A stretch of 64,000 nt of DNA from an uncultured Armatimonadota bacterium (GTDB lineage Bacteria; Armatimonadota; Fimbriimonadia; Fimbriimonadales; Fimbriimonadaceae): contig CAILEM010000050.1 in NCBI GenBank assembly GCA_903833215.1, positions 24,137-88,136 of the forward strand, in the 5' to 3' direction. A program made the translations under genes and the position numbers. Each line of letters begins with the position of its first letter. Positions within the stretch are counted from its first letter, which is position 1. Below the pieces are notes generated by a model that did not search any database, was not told where the DNA came from, and worked only from the letters and a program-made list of their open reading frames with translations. This document shows positions 26,235 to 34,584 of the stretch, piece after piece.

Positions 26235-27431
26235 TTACTTCGGACACATTTTGACAAGCTCTTTAATAATATCGTCCATACCACTGTTCAGCCCAGGATT
26301 AGTTTCAGGCTTGTAGCCGCCATTCGTGTAGAAAACGAATCCACTACCCCTTCTGGGATTGCTTGACACAAAGGCGAATTCTCCCCTTCCAGTCGAGCCG
26401 TTGTGATAAACCCATCCATCTGGCTGACACTCCCAGCCGACCGAACTGAACTTGCCGCCAGGAAATGCACTACGGAGGGAGTCGGTATAGATCTTTGAGG
26501 GGAGTTGACCGCCATTTGATAAAGTAGTGGTAATTACGAAAGAACATAGGTCAGGAAGAGTAACTGAGCATCCTGCATTCGGCTCGCTTTTCAAATAGGC
26601 GTACGGCGCAGCCGAAGCACCAGGAGATGCTGTTGCCGTATTCATGTCCATGAAGTGAGGGGCAACATCATCAGAACTCGGCCTAGATGTGTCCAGCATC
26701 GTGGCGTTGGTTAATCCCAACCACTTCCCAAGGTCCCCTTGGAGCCAATCCTCGTAATGCTGCCCAGTTAATCTCTCGACCATCGCAACGGCAATTTGCA
26801 TTCCGAGATTGCTGTAGCTTTCTTTGCGTCCTGGCTCAGCGGCTACGTTTGTGCCCACTATTGTCTTAAGCACCCAAAGACGGTAGATCAGCGGATTGCC
26901 TTCCCTAGGAATGTTGACTCGTCGAGGTATCCCCGCAGTATGGGTGATGAGTTGGAGCAAGGTCGCATTGTAAAAGGGGCTGTTTGGATAGTCTTTTTGG
27001 ACATCAGGAAATACCTTCCCGACCGTTGTGTCGTAGGAGATAACGCCCTTAGCCACAAATTGGGCCAACATCTCCCCGGTAATCACCTTGGAGACTGAGC
27101 CAACATTTAAGTGGTCATTTACGGTTGCCGCTGCGTGATCATTCTTGGAACCTGTGGCGACACAGGCGACAACTTTCCCACCCTTGATCAACGCGCACCA
27201 AACCCCAGGCAAACCCTTCTGTGCCATCCATCTCTGCGCCATCCCACGAACTGTCTCCTGATACGGCAGATTATTGAAATCAACAGCATAGGGTCTTTGG
27301 GCGGAAGAAGTCGGCAGAGTAAGCGAAGGCGAAGTCACGATGGCAGTTGATCCCGCCGGTACCGGCCCGCTTGCCACAACAAGCCCCAATGCTTTCATGC
27401 TGAGAGTTAACAAGCTCAAATTTAGTCCCAT
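26235..27431 (-). CDS. Serine hydrolase of the class C beta-lactamase/DD-peptidase family
   Basis: 398 residues with a hydrophobic N-terminal segment that is probably a signal peptide. The active-site motifs are in order: SVSK at residues 112-115 (SXXK), YSN at 206-208 (YXN) and HNG near 355 in VYHNGSTGRGEF, replacing KTG as usual in this superfamily. HTAGIPRRVN after the SXXK helix and SSVGWECQPDG before HNG add support. Such proteins are D-alanyl-D-alanine peptidases, esterases or beta-lactamases. A genuine beta-lactam resistance role should not be assumed. It is transcribed towards the GH16-like gene. Confidence 0.88.
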   Translation of the reverse strand: MGLNLSLLTLSMKALGLVVASGPVPAGSTAIVTSPSLTLPTSSAQRPYAVDFNNLPYQETVRGMAQRWMAQKGLPGVWCALIKGGKVVACVATGSKNDHAAATVNDHLNVGSVSKVITGEMLAQFVAKGVISYDTTVGKVFPDVQKDYPNSPFYNATLLQLITHTAGIPRRVNIPREGNPLIYRLWVLKTIVGTNVAAEPGRKESYSNLGMQIAVAMVERLTGQHYEDWLQGDLGKWLGLTNATMLDTSRPSSDDVAPHFMDMNTATASPGASAAPYAYLKSEPNAGCSVTLPDLCSFVITTTLSNGGQLPSKIYTDSLRSAFPGGKFSSVGWECQPDGWVYHNGSTGRGEFAFVSSNPRRGSGFVFYTNGGYKPETNPGLNSGMDDIIKELVKMCPK

Positions 27432-27821
27432 GTGATTCTTTCAATACAGTGAATGCCTAAAACTTGGAATCTTCATCATAGAGATGAAGTGCACCAGATT
27501 ACCAAGTGATTTGGCGACGATAACCAATCCATAACACAAACCGTGCCAGCAGATTAAGGAGACTCTATTTGTTTCCTGAAAATGCCTATGTTCGTGAAAG
27601 CGAGAACCTCTCATCAGGCTCTCCGCTCAACCATCTCCCAGATAAGTCAGTCGTAACATTTAGAGCTTTCGCGGTACAGGTCAATAGGTGTAGCATGGCG
27701 TCATGGAATACCCGCTGGCCAGCGCGCTGAATGAACTCTTGCCGACTTCATTGTAAGGTGAAGTCACTAGGGTCCATAGGTTTGCGCGTGTGCACAACAA
27801 CCTAAGTCTCTTGGGAAATCA
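27432..27821. other. Intergenic region between divergent genes
   Basis: 390 bp separating two divergently transcribed genes, with no coding potential. A small GACTTCA...TGAAGTC hairpin lies near 27745-27765, just ahead of the lipoprotein gene. It should contain two promoters. Confidence 0.5.
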
Positions 27822-28679
27822 ATGTTGACCAAACACTTTTTCATACTTGCAGGTGTCGGTTGCCTGACGATCGCCGCCATAAATGGTTGCCACAGCGAGA
27901 CAAATGGCATCCCTTTGGTAACGGAGGTCAAAGTAAGTTCTCCACAGGTCGCCTCAACGAAACCATCGAAGGCTGACATGGACGCTATGCTGCGAAAGTA
28001 TCCGACGGCCGCATATGCAGCAGCCCGAGCCCGGGTTGACGGCTTGGAGAAAGAGGCAAAAGCGGCCATGGCTGCCGGACACTTTGCTGAGGCTTATTCC
28101 GCTTTCCAGTCTGAAAAAGCGACCTGGGAAACGCTGGGCACAAAGCAATCTCCATACCGCCCCGAGGAATTGGAGTGTCTGTTTCAGATGGGCAAGTACT
28201 CCGAAGTTGTGAAGTTGACAAGCGGCAAAAACGCCCCCGATGCGGAAACTGCTGCCGTCATCGGAGTATCTCTGCTTCGAGAGGGTCACTTCACCGAAGC
28301 GCAGAAGCTCTTTTCGGCGGACCGAATGATTCTTCGCTATATGGCAGACGGGAACTACAAATCGTTCGTGCCCGAGCCAACTACCGTCAAAAACCTTGAG
28401 TGTGACCTCTACTTAGCCCGAGGAATCGAGCGAAAGATTCACGCCGACTTCCCCGGCGCATTGATCGAGTTTCGCAGGGCGGATGTTCTGCTCCCTTACC
28501 AACCACTCATCTCCTATTACCTGGGGGATGCCCTTTGGCACCTTGGCAGGACAAAGGAGGCAAGCGCCTACGGAGAGGTCGCCAAGAAACTTGGCGGGAC
28601 GATTCCCAACCGCGTAGACAGGTTCTCAAGCCCGATTCGCAGTACCCACGGTCAGATGACAGGCCCAGATCTTCCTTAG
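27822..28679 (+). CDS. Lipoprotein with TPR-like repeats
   Basis: 285 residues. The N-terminus MLTKHFFILAGVGCLTIAAINGC ends in a plausible lipobox (AINGC, cysteine at 23), so the protein is probably lipid-anchored. The rest is helical, with repeated tetratricopeptide-like patterns such as AAMAAGHFAEAYSAFQSEKATWE, FQMGKYSEVVKL, LLREGHFTEAQKLFSADRM and YYLGDALWHLGRTKEASAYGEVAKKL. It would act as a binding scaffold at the membrane. It resembles no named family that I can identify, and its neighbours give no further clue. Confidence 0.8.
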   Translation: MLTKHFFILAGVGCLTIAAINGCHSETNGIPLVTEVKVSSPQVASTKPSKADMDAMLRKYPTAAYAAARARVDGLEKEAKAAMAAGHFAEAYSAFQSEKATWETLGTKQSPYRPEELECLFQMGKYSEVVKLTSGKNAPDAETAAVIGVSLLREGHFTEAQKLFSADRMILRYMADGNYKSFVPEPTTVKNLECDLYLARGIERKIHADFPGALIEFRRADVLLPYQPLISYYLGDALWHLGRTKEASAYGEVAKKLGGTIPNRVDRFSSPIRSTHGQMTGPDLP

Positions 28680-28720
28680 ATCCGACAGCCATCGGGCTAG
28701 TCAAGAAGCAACCGCTGGAG

Positions 28721-29221
28721 TCATGGCCCATCGGCGACTATTGTCCTGAGCTGCCAGGCTTGTTCGATAATCTGGTCCAGAACTTCTTTCTTGGGAAGGT
28801 ACATAGTCGTCCGCTCTTGCAGTAGCGCCAGCCCTTCTTCGATTTCGATCCAACCGTTTGCATGACCTAGGATCAATATGCCAAAGGTTCCGGTGACAAG
28901 CAATCCTTCGCGACGTCCATGGGATACAGCGCGCTTGTCGTCGCACAGCAGAATTGCGTCGTACTCCTTTGCTAGACGAATTGCCTCCCTTTCGCCAGCA
29001 CCCGGCCGAATGCGATCAGGTTCGCCGCTTGGCGCAACCACTTCGGCCCATCCTGGGAGTTTGGAAATCCAGAGCCGAATTTCTGGCGGCGTTTCGGCAT
29101 TCTCAAATTCCCAAACGACAGCTGGGGGAATGAGGACTCGCTCATGAAGTCGGGGTAACAGTGCTGCTTGCTCAATCAGAATGAGGTGGCCCAGTGCGCC
29201 ATTGTCAGTGACAACGATCAT
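28721..29221 (-). CDS. DUF3368 PIN-like toxin
   Basis: 166 residues. The sequence begins MIVVTDNGALGHLILI, where DUF3368 proteins have (V/I)V.D.S.L..L, followed by VLIPPAVVWEFEN (E-binding position), GAGEREAIRLAKEYDAILLCDDKRAVSHGRREGLLVTGTFGIL, which holds the E, DD and GT elements of the PIN fold. Members are RNase toxins encoded after UPF0175 antitoxins, exactly the arrangement here: the start overlaps the antitoxin stop by 4 nt. The second residue of the usual DTS motif is Asn, which may weaken activity. Confidence 0.87.
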   Translation of the reverse strand: MIVVTDNGALGHLILIEQAALLPRLHERVLIPPAVVWEFENAETPPEIRLWISKLPGWAEVVAPSGEPDRIRPGAGEREAIRLAKEYDAILLCDDKRAVSHGRREGLLVTGTFGILILGHANGWIEIEEGLALLQERTTMYLPKKEVLDQIIEQAWQLRTIVADGP

Positions 29222-29496
29222 TGAGGGCGGGAGCGAACAAGGATTTCGCGAAGGTCGGCTTGATCTTGCATAAGATCCTCTTCCGTCACTTCAGGAAATG
29301 CACCTTTTTCTTTGATAAATGCCTCTGCTTCGAAGTAACCGAAACCAAGCACCTCGCCAGCTTCTCCAATTGAAATTAACAGTTCTCGTACCCCCTCAAG
29401 CACCAGCGCTTCAAGGGCCCATCTAGGTAGCGCAGTGTCTCCCAAGCTTTTGGAGACTGCTTCGCTCAAGGTGGTGGGGATCTCGATTGTGGTCAC
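29218..29496 (-). CDS. UPF0175-family antitoxin
   Basis: 92 residues from the GTG at 29496, which follows AAAGGACG. The frame is open upstream to 29715 but that part has no family similarity. IEIPTTLSEAVSKSLGDTALPRWALEALVLEGVRE and AGEVLGFGYFEAEAFIKEKGAFPEVTEEDLMQDQADL fit the UPF0175 pattern: N-terminal strand, a helix with E.L.LE..RE, then G.....S..EA..FL...G. The family partners with DUF3368 toxins, present immediately downstream with a 4-nt overlap. It probably autoregulates the operon. Confidence 0.82.
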   Translation of the reverse strand: MTTIEIPTTLSEAVSKSLGDTALPRWALEALVLEGVRELLISIGEAGEVLGFGYFEAEAFIKEKGAFPEVTEEDLMQDQADLREILVRSRPQ

Positions 29497-29711
29497 GATT
29501 ATGAGACGTCCTTTCTCTGTATTGTGTCGCGTTGCGGTCGTTAAGTGTATGTGTTTCTTTGGGGACCAGCAAGTGGGTGTATTGCCCTTGACGACGAAAT
29601 CCATTGCACCTTCTTTGTGTTCGCTTCCGACGGACGGACGAAAAGTCGAATTCTCGCGTGTATCACGCATGACAGTGGAAGGCGCGAGCAAATGCGTCAA
29701 CCACCGCAGAC

Positions 29712-29894
29712 TCAATCTCGAGTGCGGCGAACAACCCTACAGACTCTGACAAACCCTTCTCTAGATCTTGGGTCACTGTTGATTAGTCCCAGGAGAATCT
29801 CGATCCGCTGTTGAGGCGTGAGGTTGCGATACACCTCGCGGTCGGCCTCGTCCGCGTCTTTGTGGCTGCGAAAGATCCGCACTATTTTGTCCAC
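29712..29894 (-). CDS. Small antitoxin-like protein (orphan)
   Basis: 60 residues with a GTG start at 29894. The core IFRSHKDADEADREVYRNLTPQQRIEILLGLI matches the partner protein of the nucleotidyltransferase at 14154-14760 and the truncated copy at 31192-31290. Here no nucleotidyltransferase follows, so the module has lost its second half. The last ~15 residues are Arg-rich. DNA across most of the gene is repeated at 31204-31302 on the other side of the aspartic protease gene. Confidence 0.6.
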   Translation of the reverse strand: MDKIVRIFRSHKDADEADREVYRNLTPQQRIEILLGLINSDPRSREGFVRVCRVVRRTRD

Positions 29895-29906
29895 GACATC
29901 ATTTTA
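29808..29906 (-). repeat. 99-bp direct repeat, left copy
   Basis: Pairs without gaps with 31204-31302. By eye about 12 of 99 positions differ. The repeat covers the 5' two thirds of the small antitoxin-like gene and a few bases upstream of its start codon. The two copies bracket the aspartic protease gene. Confidence 0.85.
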
Positions 29907-29982
29907 CATGAATGATGCACAGGGGGATGGAGCCAGTGTGTCGGGGTTCAGCAGTTAAGAGGGCATCTGGTAGATTTCGTAG

Positions 29983-31164
29983 ATGACTCCGATGGTTGCC
30001 TTGCTCCTGGTTCAAGGATCGGTTGCTCCACCCACTTCCGTGACCGTACCGATGATTCTTGAAGGTAATGCCCCGATGGTAGAAGTGCAGTTTCCGACGC
30101 TGAAAGGTGGTGTCAGGAAGGCTAGGTTTCTGGTTGATTCCGGCGGTGGGGCGTTCATTTTATGTTCCAAGTTGATTGCCGACGTGGGAGCCAAGGCGTC
30201 GGGGCCGGCCGAGAAGGAAGATGGTGAAAGCTACGTCAACCTCGAACCCGTAACGGCAAAGCTGGGAAAAATGCCTTTAAACTTTGAAGGTGTGCCCATC
30301 CTCGGAAAGCCAGATTCCGAATGGCTGCTTACCCGGAACCACGCGGAGGGATTGATTCCCGCACGCATGTTGCGCCACTACTGCGTGATCTTCGATTACG
30401 TCAAGCGGACTTTTACGCTGGATAGCTCTGGCACCAGAAAGCACATTGGCACACCGATTCCTACTCCAATCAGCCGCAGAACTGGCTACCCTCGGCTGGA
30501 ATTTGTTGTTGATAACAAGACGTACGGGGCCCTCTTGGACACCGGCGCCAGTTTCACGATGATGAGTCGAAAGGTATTGGATACTTGGGCCGCCCAGAAC
30601 CCGACTTGGCCCAACTCGACCGGTGCGACGGGCTTTGCCAATATGTTTGGGGGCCCAATGGAAAAGGACCTCCTCCTGCTTCGTGTCCCATCGCTGAAGC
30701 TGGGAGACGCCGACATCAAGAGCGCTGTCGCCTGTTCGCGGCCCGAGGGGACCTTCGAAAAGTGGATGAGCCGAATGATGACCCAACCCATCGTGGGATC
30801 GATCGCCGGCAATGTGCTGCTCGACTTTCGGGTCGAAATCGACTTCGCTAACGGAGTCACCTACTTTCGTCGGGATAGAGTTTCTTCGGATGCTGACCAG
30901 AACTCAGTCGGGCTTGTGATGACCGTTGGTAAGTCTGGCGACCTCGTGGTATCGGGATTATCTTCTTCAGCCGCTGACGACGTAAAGTCATCAGTGAATG
31001 TTGGCGATGCTTTGGTCGCCGTTAATGGCGTCAATCAAACTGGCCGACCGTTGGCGCAGGTTGCAGAATCTCTCCACGGAGGTGTCGGACGAACAAAGAG
31101 ACTTCGGCTTCGGCGAGGCGACAAGACATTGGACGTGGTGGTGACTGTTAAGAGGCTTCTTTAG
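29983..31164 (+). CDS. Secreted retropepsin-like aspartic protease with C-terminal PDZ domain
   Basis: 393 residues with a short hydrophobic N-terminus. Two pepsin-like half-sites are visible: ARFLVDSGGGAFILCS near residue 46 (DSG) and YGALLDTGASFTMMS near 183 (DTG), each followed by the expected hydrophobic-Gly flap pattern and by IVGSIAGNVLLDFRVEIDF near 275, the second-lobe motif. Residues ~310-393 form a PDZ domain (LSSSAADDVKSSVNVGDALVAVNGVNQTGRPLAQV). This arrangement is found in bacterial clan AA proteases with PDZ. The first DSGGG is unusual, since DTG is the norm. The gene is bracketed by the 99-bp direct repeat. Confidence 0.88.
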   Translation: MTPMVALLLVQGSVAPPTSVTVPMILEGNAPMVEVQFPTLKGGVRKARFLVDSGGGAFILCSKLIADVGAKASGPAEKEDGESYVNLEPVTAKLGKMPLNFEGVPILGKPDSEWLLTRNHAEGLIPARMLRHYCVIFDYVKRTFTLDSSGTRKHIGTPIPTPISRRTGYPRLEFVVDNKTYGALLDTGASFTMMSRKVLDTWAAQNPTWPNSTGATGFANMFGGPMEKDLLLLRVPSLKLGDADIKSAVACSRPEGTFEKWMSRMMTQPIVGSIAGNVLLDFRVEIDFANGVTYFRRDRVSSDADQNSVGLVMTVGKSGDLVVSGLSSSAADDVKSSVNVGDALVAVNGVNQTGRPLAQVAESLHGGVGRTKRLRLRRGDKTLDVVVTVKRLL

Positions 31165-31191
31165 CGTTGGGAGTCCGCCAATTTTGACGTC

Positions 31192-31290
31192 TTAGAAGAC
31201 CTGCTGTTGGGGCGTGAGGTTGCCATACAACTCGCGGTCAGCCTCGTCCGCGTCTTCGCGGCTGCGAAAGATGCGCACACCTTTATCCAC
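31192..31290 (-). pseudogene. Truncated copy of the small antitoxin-like gene
   Basis: From GTG 31290 the frame reads VDKGVRIFRSREDADEADRE then LYGNLTPQQQVF and stop, a 32-residue version of the 60-residue protein at 29712-29894. The homology ends right after LTPQQ, where the intact copy continues with RIEILLGLI. It is too short to be counted as functional with any confidence. It marks the right copy of the 99-bp repeat. Confidence 0.75.
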
Positions 31291-31302
31291 GACCTCATTT
31301 TA
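31204..31302 (-). repeat. 99-bp direct repeat, right copy
   Basis: Partner of 29808-29906, same orientation, about 1.4 kb away. Similarity stops where the antitoxin-like frame is truncated. Confidence 0.85.
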
Positions 31303-31500
31303 GTCGAAGGAGTCTCAGCATTCGGAGCAAGCGACATCGCCGCACAATCGACCAAACGGTGAGTGGTCTGCCCTGCCGAGGTCCTCATCGCAGCGAAACG
31401 TTAAGCCATGGTGCATTCTGCTCCCACCGGGTGGAAGCAGAATGCTGAAATGACTCAAAACATCCAAAGGATGAAAGTGCTACGCAGACTCTCACCCGAT

Positions 31501-32610
31501 TCAGTTCTTCGTCTTCTTACCGCCGAGCATCAGATTCAGAGTGGATTTCGTTTGAAGGCGAGCCAACGGGTTGGTCCCGTCAGTCGCCGTGCCTGGTCCA
31601 TAGGCGATCATGTTGAGCATCACGAAATCGGCATCTTTGAAGATGCCGGCGGGGATCGAAACGCGATTCGTGTCGGGCCCCATGAACGAGTGGTCATCGA
31701 CACGTTTTCGAACTTCACCCATCTCTAAGAAACTGTTATCGGCCAACAAGTTCGCGGTGTAGTTCTCGGACGAACTCCAGAGAATCATCGTGTTCTTGCC
31801 TTCCATCGCAAAGATCGATGCGACTTCGCCGAGGGCACTCGAAATCGGAGACCATCCGAACGCCAGCGATCCGGACAGATCAACCTTCTGCGAAATATCG
31901 GGTGAGGTCACTTCGATCGGCGAAAGGAAATCGACCCCGGTTGGGACTTCCATCGAAACTTTACCGGCATAGCTCGACTCAAGATTGTATTTGCCGAGCA
32001 GCGACGCGTCGTCCTCGACACTTCCCTTTTGTTTGGCCGCTGGCCAGTATCCAGTCGTCCAATTCGGCTTATAGAAATAGGACTCTTTAACATTTGGCCC
32101 CATCTGAGCGGAGCGCTTCGACATCTCGGCCAGTTGCTCGGGAGACAAGTCGGCAAGCTTGAAAACTCGCGGCTGACCTTCCTTAACGGTGTCCGACGAA
32201 CCCCAATAGACCTTGATCGTCAAATCCGGAATCGTGCCCGCGCCCGAGCTACTCCCACCACCGGCGCCATTCCCACCACTCGAAGGAGTGGGGCGAAACA
32301 GATCAAGAGGAAGACTACTACCCAGTTTCAGACCACTGGGCGGCGCCAGGGTTGCTGTCGCCGAGTCAGGTGCGATCGACGGCGACCAAAGACGCACGTT
32401 GAGCAGCTTTGACGGCATGCCGGGAATAGAGATTCCAGGAGGCAGCTTAACTCCGGGCGGCAACTTTGGCATCTGGATTGCTGGCATTCCAGCGATCCTC
32501 ATCACCTTCGTTTCGGCGAAAATGGCAAAGTAAGCTTGATCATCTGCCGGTTTTGCCGGCGCCGTGATAAGCGAAAGAGCGATCCATGCAAGATTCATCA
32601 TAATGTTCAA
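31501..32610 (-). CDS. Secreted protein of unknown function
   Basis: 369 residues with a signal peptide (MNIMMNLAWIALSLITAPA). A Pro-rich stretch (MPKLPPGVKLPPGISIPGMPS) at ~47-67 and a Gly/Ser linker (GGNGAGGGSSSGAG) near 112-125 flank a segment beginning NVRLWSPSIAPDSATATLAPPSGLKLG. The C-terminal two thirds read as beta-rich and end with two lysine-rich turns. PDLTIKVYWGSSDTVKEGQPRVF and LSGSLAFGWSPISSALGEVASIFAMEG give no family match I recognise. The linker suggests two separately folding domains. Nothing in the neighbourhood indicates a function. Confidence 0.75.
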   Translation of the reverse strand: MNIMMNLAWIALSLITAPAKPADDQAYFAIFAETKVMRIAGMPAIQMPKLPPGVKLPPGISIPGMPSKLLNVRLWSPSIAPDSATATLAPPSGLKLGSSLPLDLFRPTPSSGGNGAGGGSSSGAGTIPDLTIKVYWGSSDTVKEGQPRVFKLADLSPEQLAEMSKRSAQMGPNVKESYFYKPNWTTGYWPAAKQKGSVEDDASLLGKYNLESSYAGKVSMEVPTGVDFLSPIEVTSPDISQKVDLSGSLAFGWSPISSALGEVASIFAMEGKNTMILWSSSENYTANLLADNSFLEMGEVRKRVDDHSFMGPDTNRVSIPAGIFKDADFVMLNMIAYGPGTATDGTNPLARLQTKSTLNLMLGGKKTKN

Positions 32611-32625
32611 CTTTGAGACATAGGT

Positions 32626-32925
32626 CTATTCGTTACGTTCTGCACGATTTCCTGCGAGAGATGCTCGCGAGCAAATGAGTGGGTGTTCCAGAACCAGTGC
32701 GGTGATCGTGACAGGTTTCCAATCTAGTCTCGAATCCTTCGATAGCCTGAAAAGTACTCGGCAGCAGTGGCTTGCCAGATTCTTCGAAGAGAGCGCACAG
32801 GCAACTTTGCTTACCGTCACCAGGTAGATCGTGCCATCGGCACCGATAATCGGCATAGCACTTAAACCTGCGTTCGCCGACGCATCTACCAACTCGAGGA
32901 CTCTTGAGTTACGGTCGAGCGCCAA
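32626..32925 (-). pseudogene. Possible remnant of a PQQ-like beta-propeller protein
   Basis: The first half of this 99-codon frame, NSRVLELVDASANAGLSAMPIIGADGTIYLVTVSKVACAL, has the cadence of one PQQ-like propeller repeat (S.P.IGADGTIY....G.L.AL). The second half has no such pattern and is rich in Cys, Arg and Ser, as expected after loss of frame. The frame starts inside the 3' end of the nitrilase gene. I read it as a gene scrap rather than a working gene. Confidence 0.4.
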
Positions 32926-33757
32926 AAGGCTCCCGTGTTGACGATATCAACGGTTCCATCTGGGCCAACCCGTGTGGGTCCCACTCAATCTCAGCAACGT
33001 AGCACGGATACTGGCGTTGTTGCAATGCACTAGTCTCAACGTCCAATTCGAAGACCACAACAGGTTGCTCAGCAGAGGTTTCTGCAATGACTGTCCCATC
33101 TGGAGCGATGCAAAACCCACGTCCACCGAAGGTGAGTTCGGGCGATGCAACGCCTACTCGATTCGAACTGGCAACATAGCAGCCCGATACAATGGCCGCC
33201 GTTTGAGCGGCGGGCAACCAAGTTCGCAGACTCTCTCCACTGGCTCGAGGTATCGCAATCAGGCTGGCACCTTGGCGGCGATAGTATCTGGCCCATTCGG
33301 TAAAGAACAGCTCGGTGCAAAGAAGAAATCCGGCGCTCCAACCACCTAGATCCACTACATCAAATCCGTCAAGGTGAGCTTGAAACCAATCGGATTCGAA
33401 GAATCCTGGCTCATCTGGGAAGTATTGCTTGTGATGAACCCGTTGATATTTCCCACCGACGAGAGCAAACGCTTCGTTGGCAAGACGCTCCCCTGCGGAT
33501 ACGGGTCGAGATGACAATACAACTGGAATGTCGAGAGTCCGCAGCACTTCAATTCCTGCTTCGCCCTCACGGATCGATTGTGCTGCCCCTTCCCTATCAA
33601 ACGTATTCGACTCCGCCAACCACGAGCCAAACGGCATTTCGTTCGTGATCAGAACCTCGGGTCGTGCGTGGGAGATCTCACGGGCAAGTTCAGCCCACTC
33701 GTTCGAGCCCGGCAGCATATTCGTTGGAGCTTGGATGATGGCAACCCGCATCATCAA
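32909..33757 (-). CDS. Carbon-nitrogen hydrolase (nitrilase superfamily)
   Basis: 282 residues. The Glu-Lys-Cys triad is in place: E40 in VLITNEMPFGSW, K110 in RVHHKQYFPDEPGF and C147 in GFLLCTELFFTEWARYYRRQGA. The last motif is the standard nitrilase cysteine elbow followed by the E....AR.....GA helix. Later, CYVASSNRVG near 190 and GRGFCIAPDGTVIAETSAEQPVV match strands that frame the active site. The enzyme hydrolyses an amide or nitrile. The particular branch (amidase, N-carbamoyl hydrolase or other) cannot be set. It stands alone. Confidence 0.92.
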   Translation of the reverse strand: MMMRVAIIQAPTNMLPGSNEWAELAREISHARPEVLITNEMPFGSWLAESNTFDREGAAQSIREGEAGIEVLRTLDIPVVLSSRPVSAGERLANEAFALVGGKYQRVHHKQYFPDEPGFFESDWFQAHLDGFDVVDLGGWSAGFLLCTELFFTEWARYYRRQGASLIAIPRASGESLRTWLPAAQTAAIVSGCYVASSNRVGVASPELTFGGRGFCIAPDGTVIAETSAEQPVVVFELDVETSALQQRQYPCYVAEIEWDPHGLAQMEPLISSTREPFGARP

Positions 33758-33841
33758 ACATTACCTTGCTGTTGTAGACGATCGGAGAAGCAACGGGCCC
33801 CCGGGGCGTTATCCCAAAGCGGCAATCAAAGGAAGGAATTG

Positions 33842-34273
33842 TCACACAATCGGATCAAAGATCTCAAAAGTTCCGAATCGGCGAAAATCTGCGATATTTC
33901 GTGTGGCAAAGCGAGTGACGCCCTCGGCAGCAAGCGAATAAGCAATCCTCGCATCAAAGATTGCTCTTCTAGGAAAGTCCTGAGTAGCCGAAGCTGCCCA
34001 GACAGAATCGGAAACATCGATTCCAGACTTTAGGATTGTCCAGAAAGGGTTCGTCCGGAGCTCATCGACAACTATTACTGCCTCATTCGCAGACAAAGCT
34101 TTGGGGAAAATCGCAGGGTTCCGAATCAGGACATAAAACTCTACAAGGATCAGTTCCGACAGAGCGAAATCACGGTCCTGTAGGTGACTGTTCAAAAAAC
34201 GACTAGCTCTTAGGTGTTCGGGCGCAGACACATTGTAGGCGTAGACCAATATATTCGTATCGCAACTTGTCAT
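33842..34273 (-). CDS. vapC: VapC-type PIN-domain toxin
   Basis: 143 residues from the ATG at 34273 just after vapB. The longer frame from 34306 overlaps vapB and is rejected. MTSCDTNILVYAYN gives the first catalytic aspartate D5. LSELILVEFYVLIRN gives the glutamate region, IFDARIAYSLAAEGVTRFATRN the third and fourth acidic/asparagine positions, and FRRFGTFEIFDP the last strand. All are standard for PIN RNase toxins, which cleave tRNA or rRNA. Unlike the copy at 15919-16326 this one is intact and could be active. Confidence 0.9.
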   Translation of the reverse strand: MTSCDTNILVYAYNVSAPEHLRASRFLNSHLQDRDFALSELILVEFYVLIRNPAIFPKALSANEAVIVVDELRTNPFWTILKSGIDVSDSVWAASATQDFPRRAIFDARIAYSLAAEGVTRFATRNIADFRRFGTFEIFDPIV

Positions 34274-34278
34274 CGTGC

Positions 34279-34503
34279 CTACCGTTGATTTGCGATGTCT
34301 CTCCACTCGTCTGCTGGAATCATTGGTACTCCCAAGTCGCGAGGAGACAGCACTGGGGCGCGATTCGTACCTTTCACGGAGGACACGAGTAAACGGTCTA
34401 TTCCGCGACGAACGATCTCAGCGACCGTTGCTTGACGCCGTTCAGCTTCTTCCTTAAGCGATTGGTAGACATCATCCGGCAACATTACCTGAAGGCGTTT
34501 CAT
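34279..34503 (-). CDS. vapB: VapB-type antitoxin
   Basis: 74 residues. MKRLQVMLPDDVYQSLKEEAERRQATVAEIVRRGIDRLL is a ribbon-helix-helix DNA-binding domain of CopG/VapB type, followed by a flexible tail (LSPRDLGVPMIPADEWRDIANQR) suited to mask a toxin. The toxin gene starts 5 nt after its stop codon. The pair would form a self-repressing operon. Confidence 0.87.
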   Translation of the reverse strand: MKRLQVMLPDDVYQSLKEEAERRQATVAEIVRRGIDRLLVSSVKGTNRAPVLSPRDLGVPMIPADEWRDIANQR

Positions 34504-34584
34504 GAGTCGATTTTACTCATCATTCGCTTTGACGTGATGTATTGTCACTCAATCAATCGCCACCCTCGCTATATTGAACGACAG

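Larger units (their letters stand above)
31165..31500. other. Intergenic region holding the antitoxin remnant
   Basis: Contains the truncated antitoxin-like gene (31192-31290) and nothing else I can support. A plus-strand frame from 31408 runs into the opposite-strand gene and is not credible. Confidence 0.5.
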
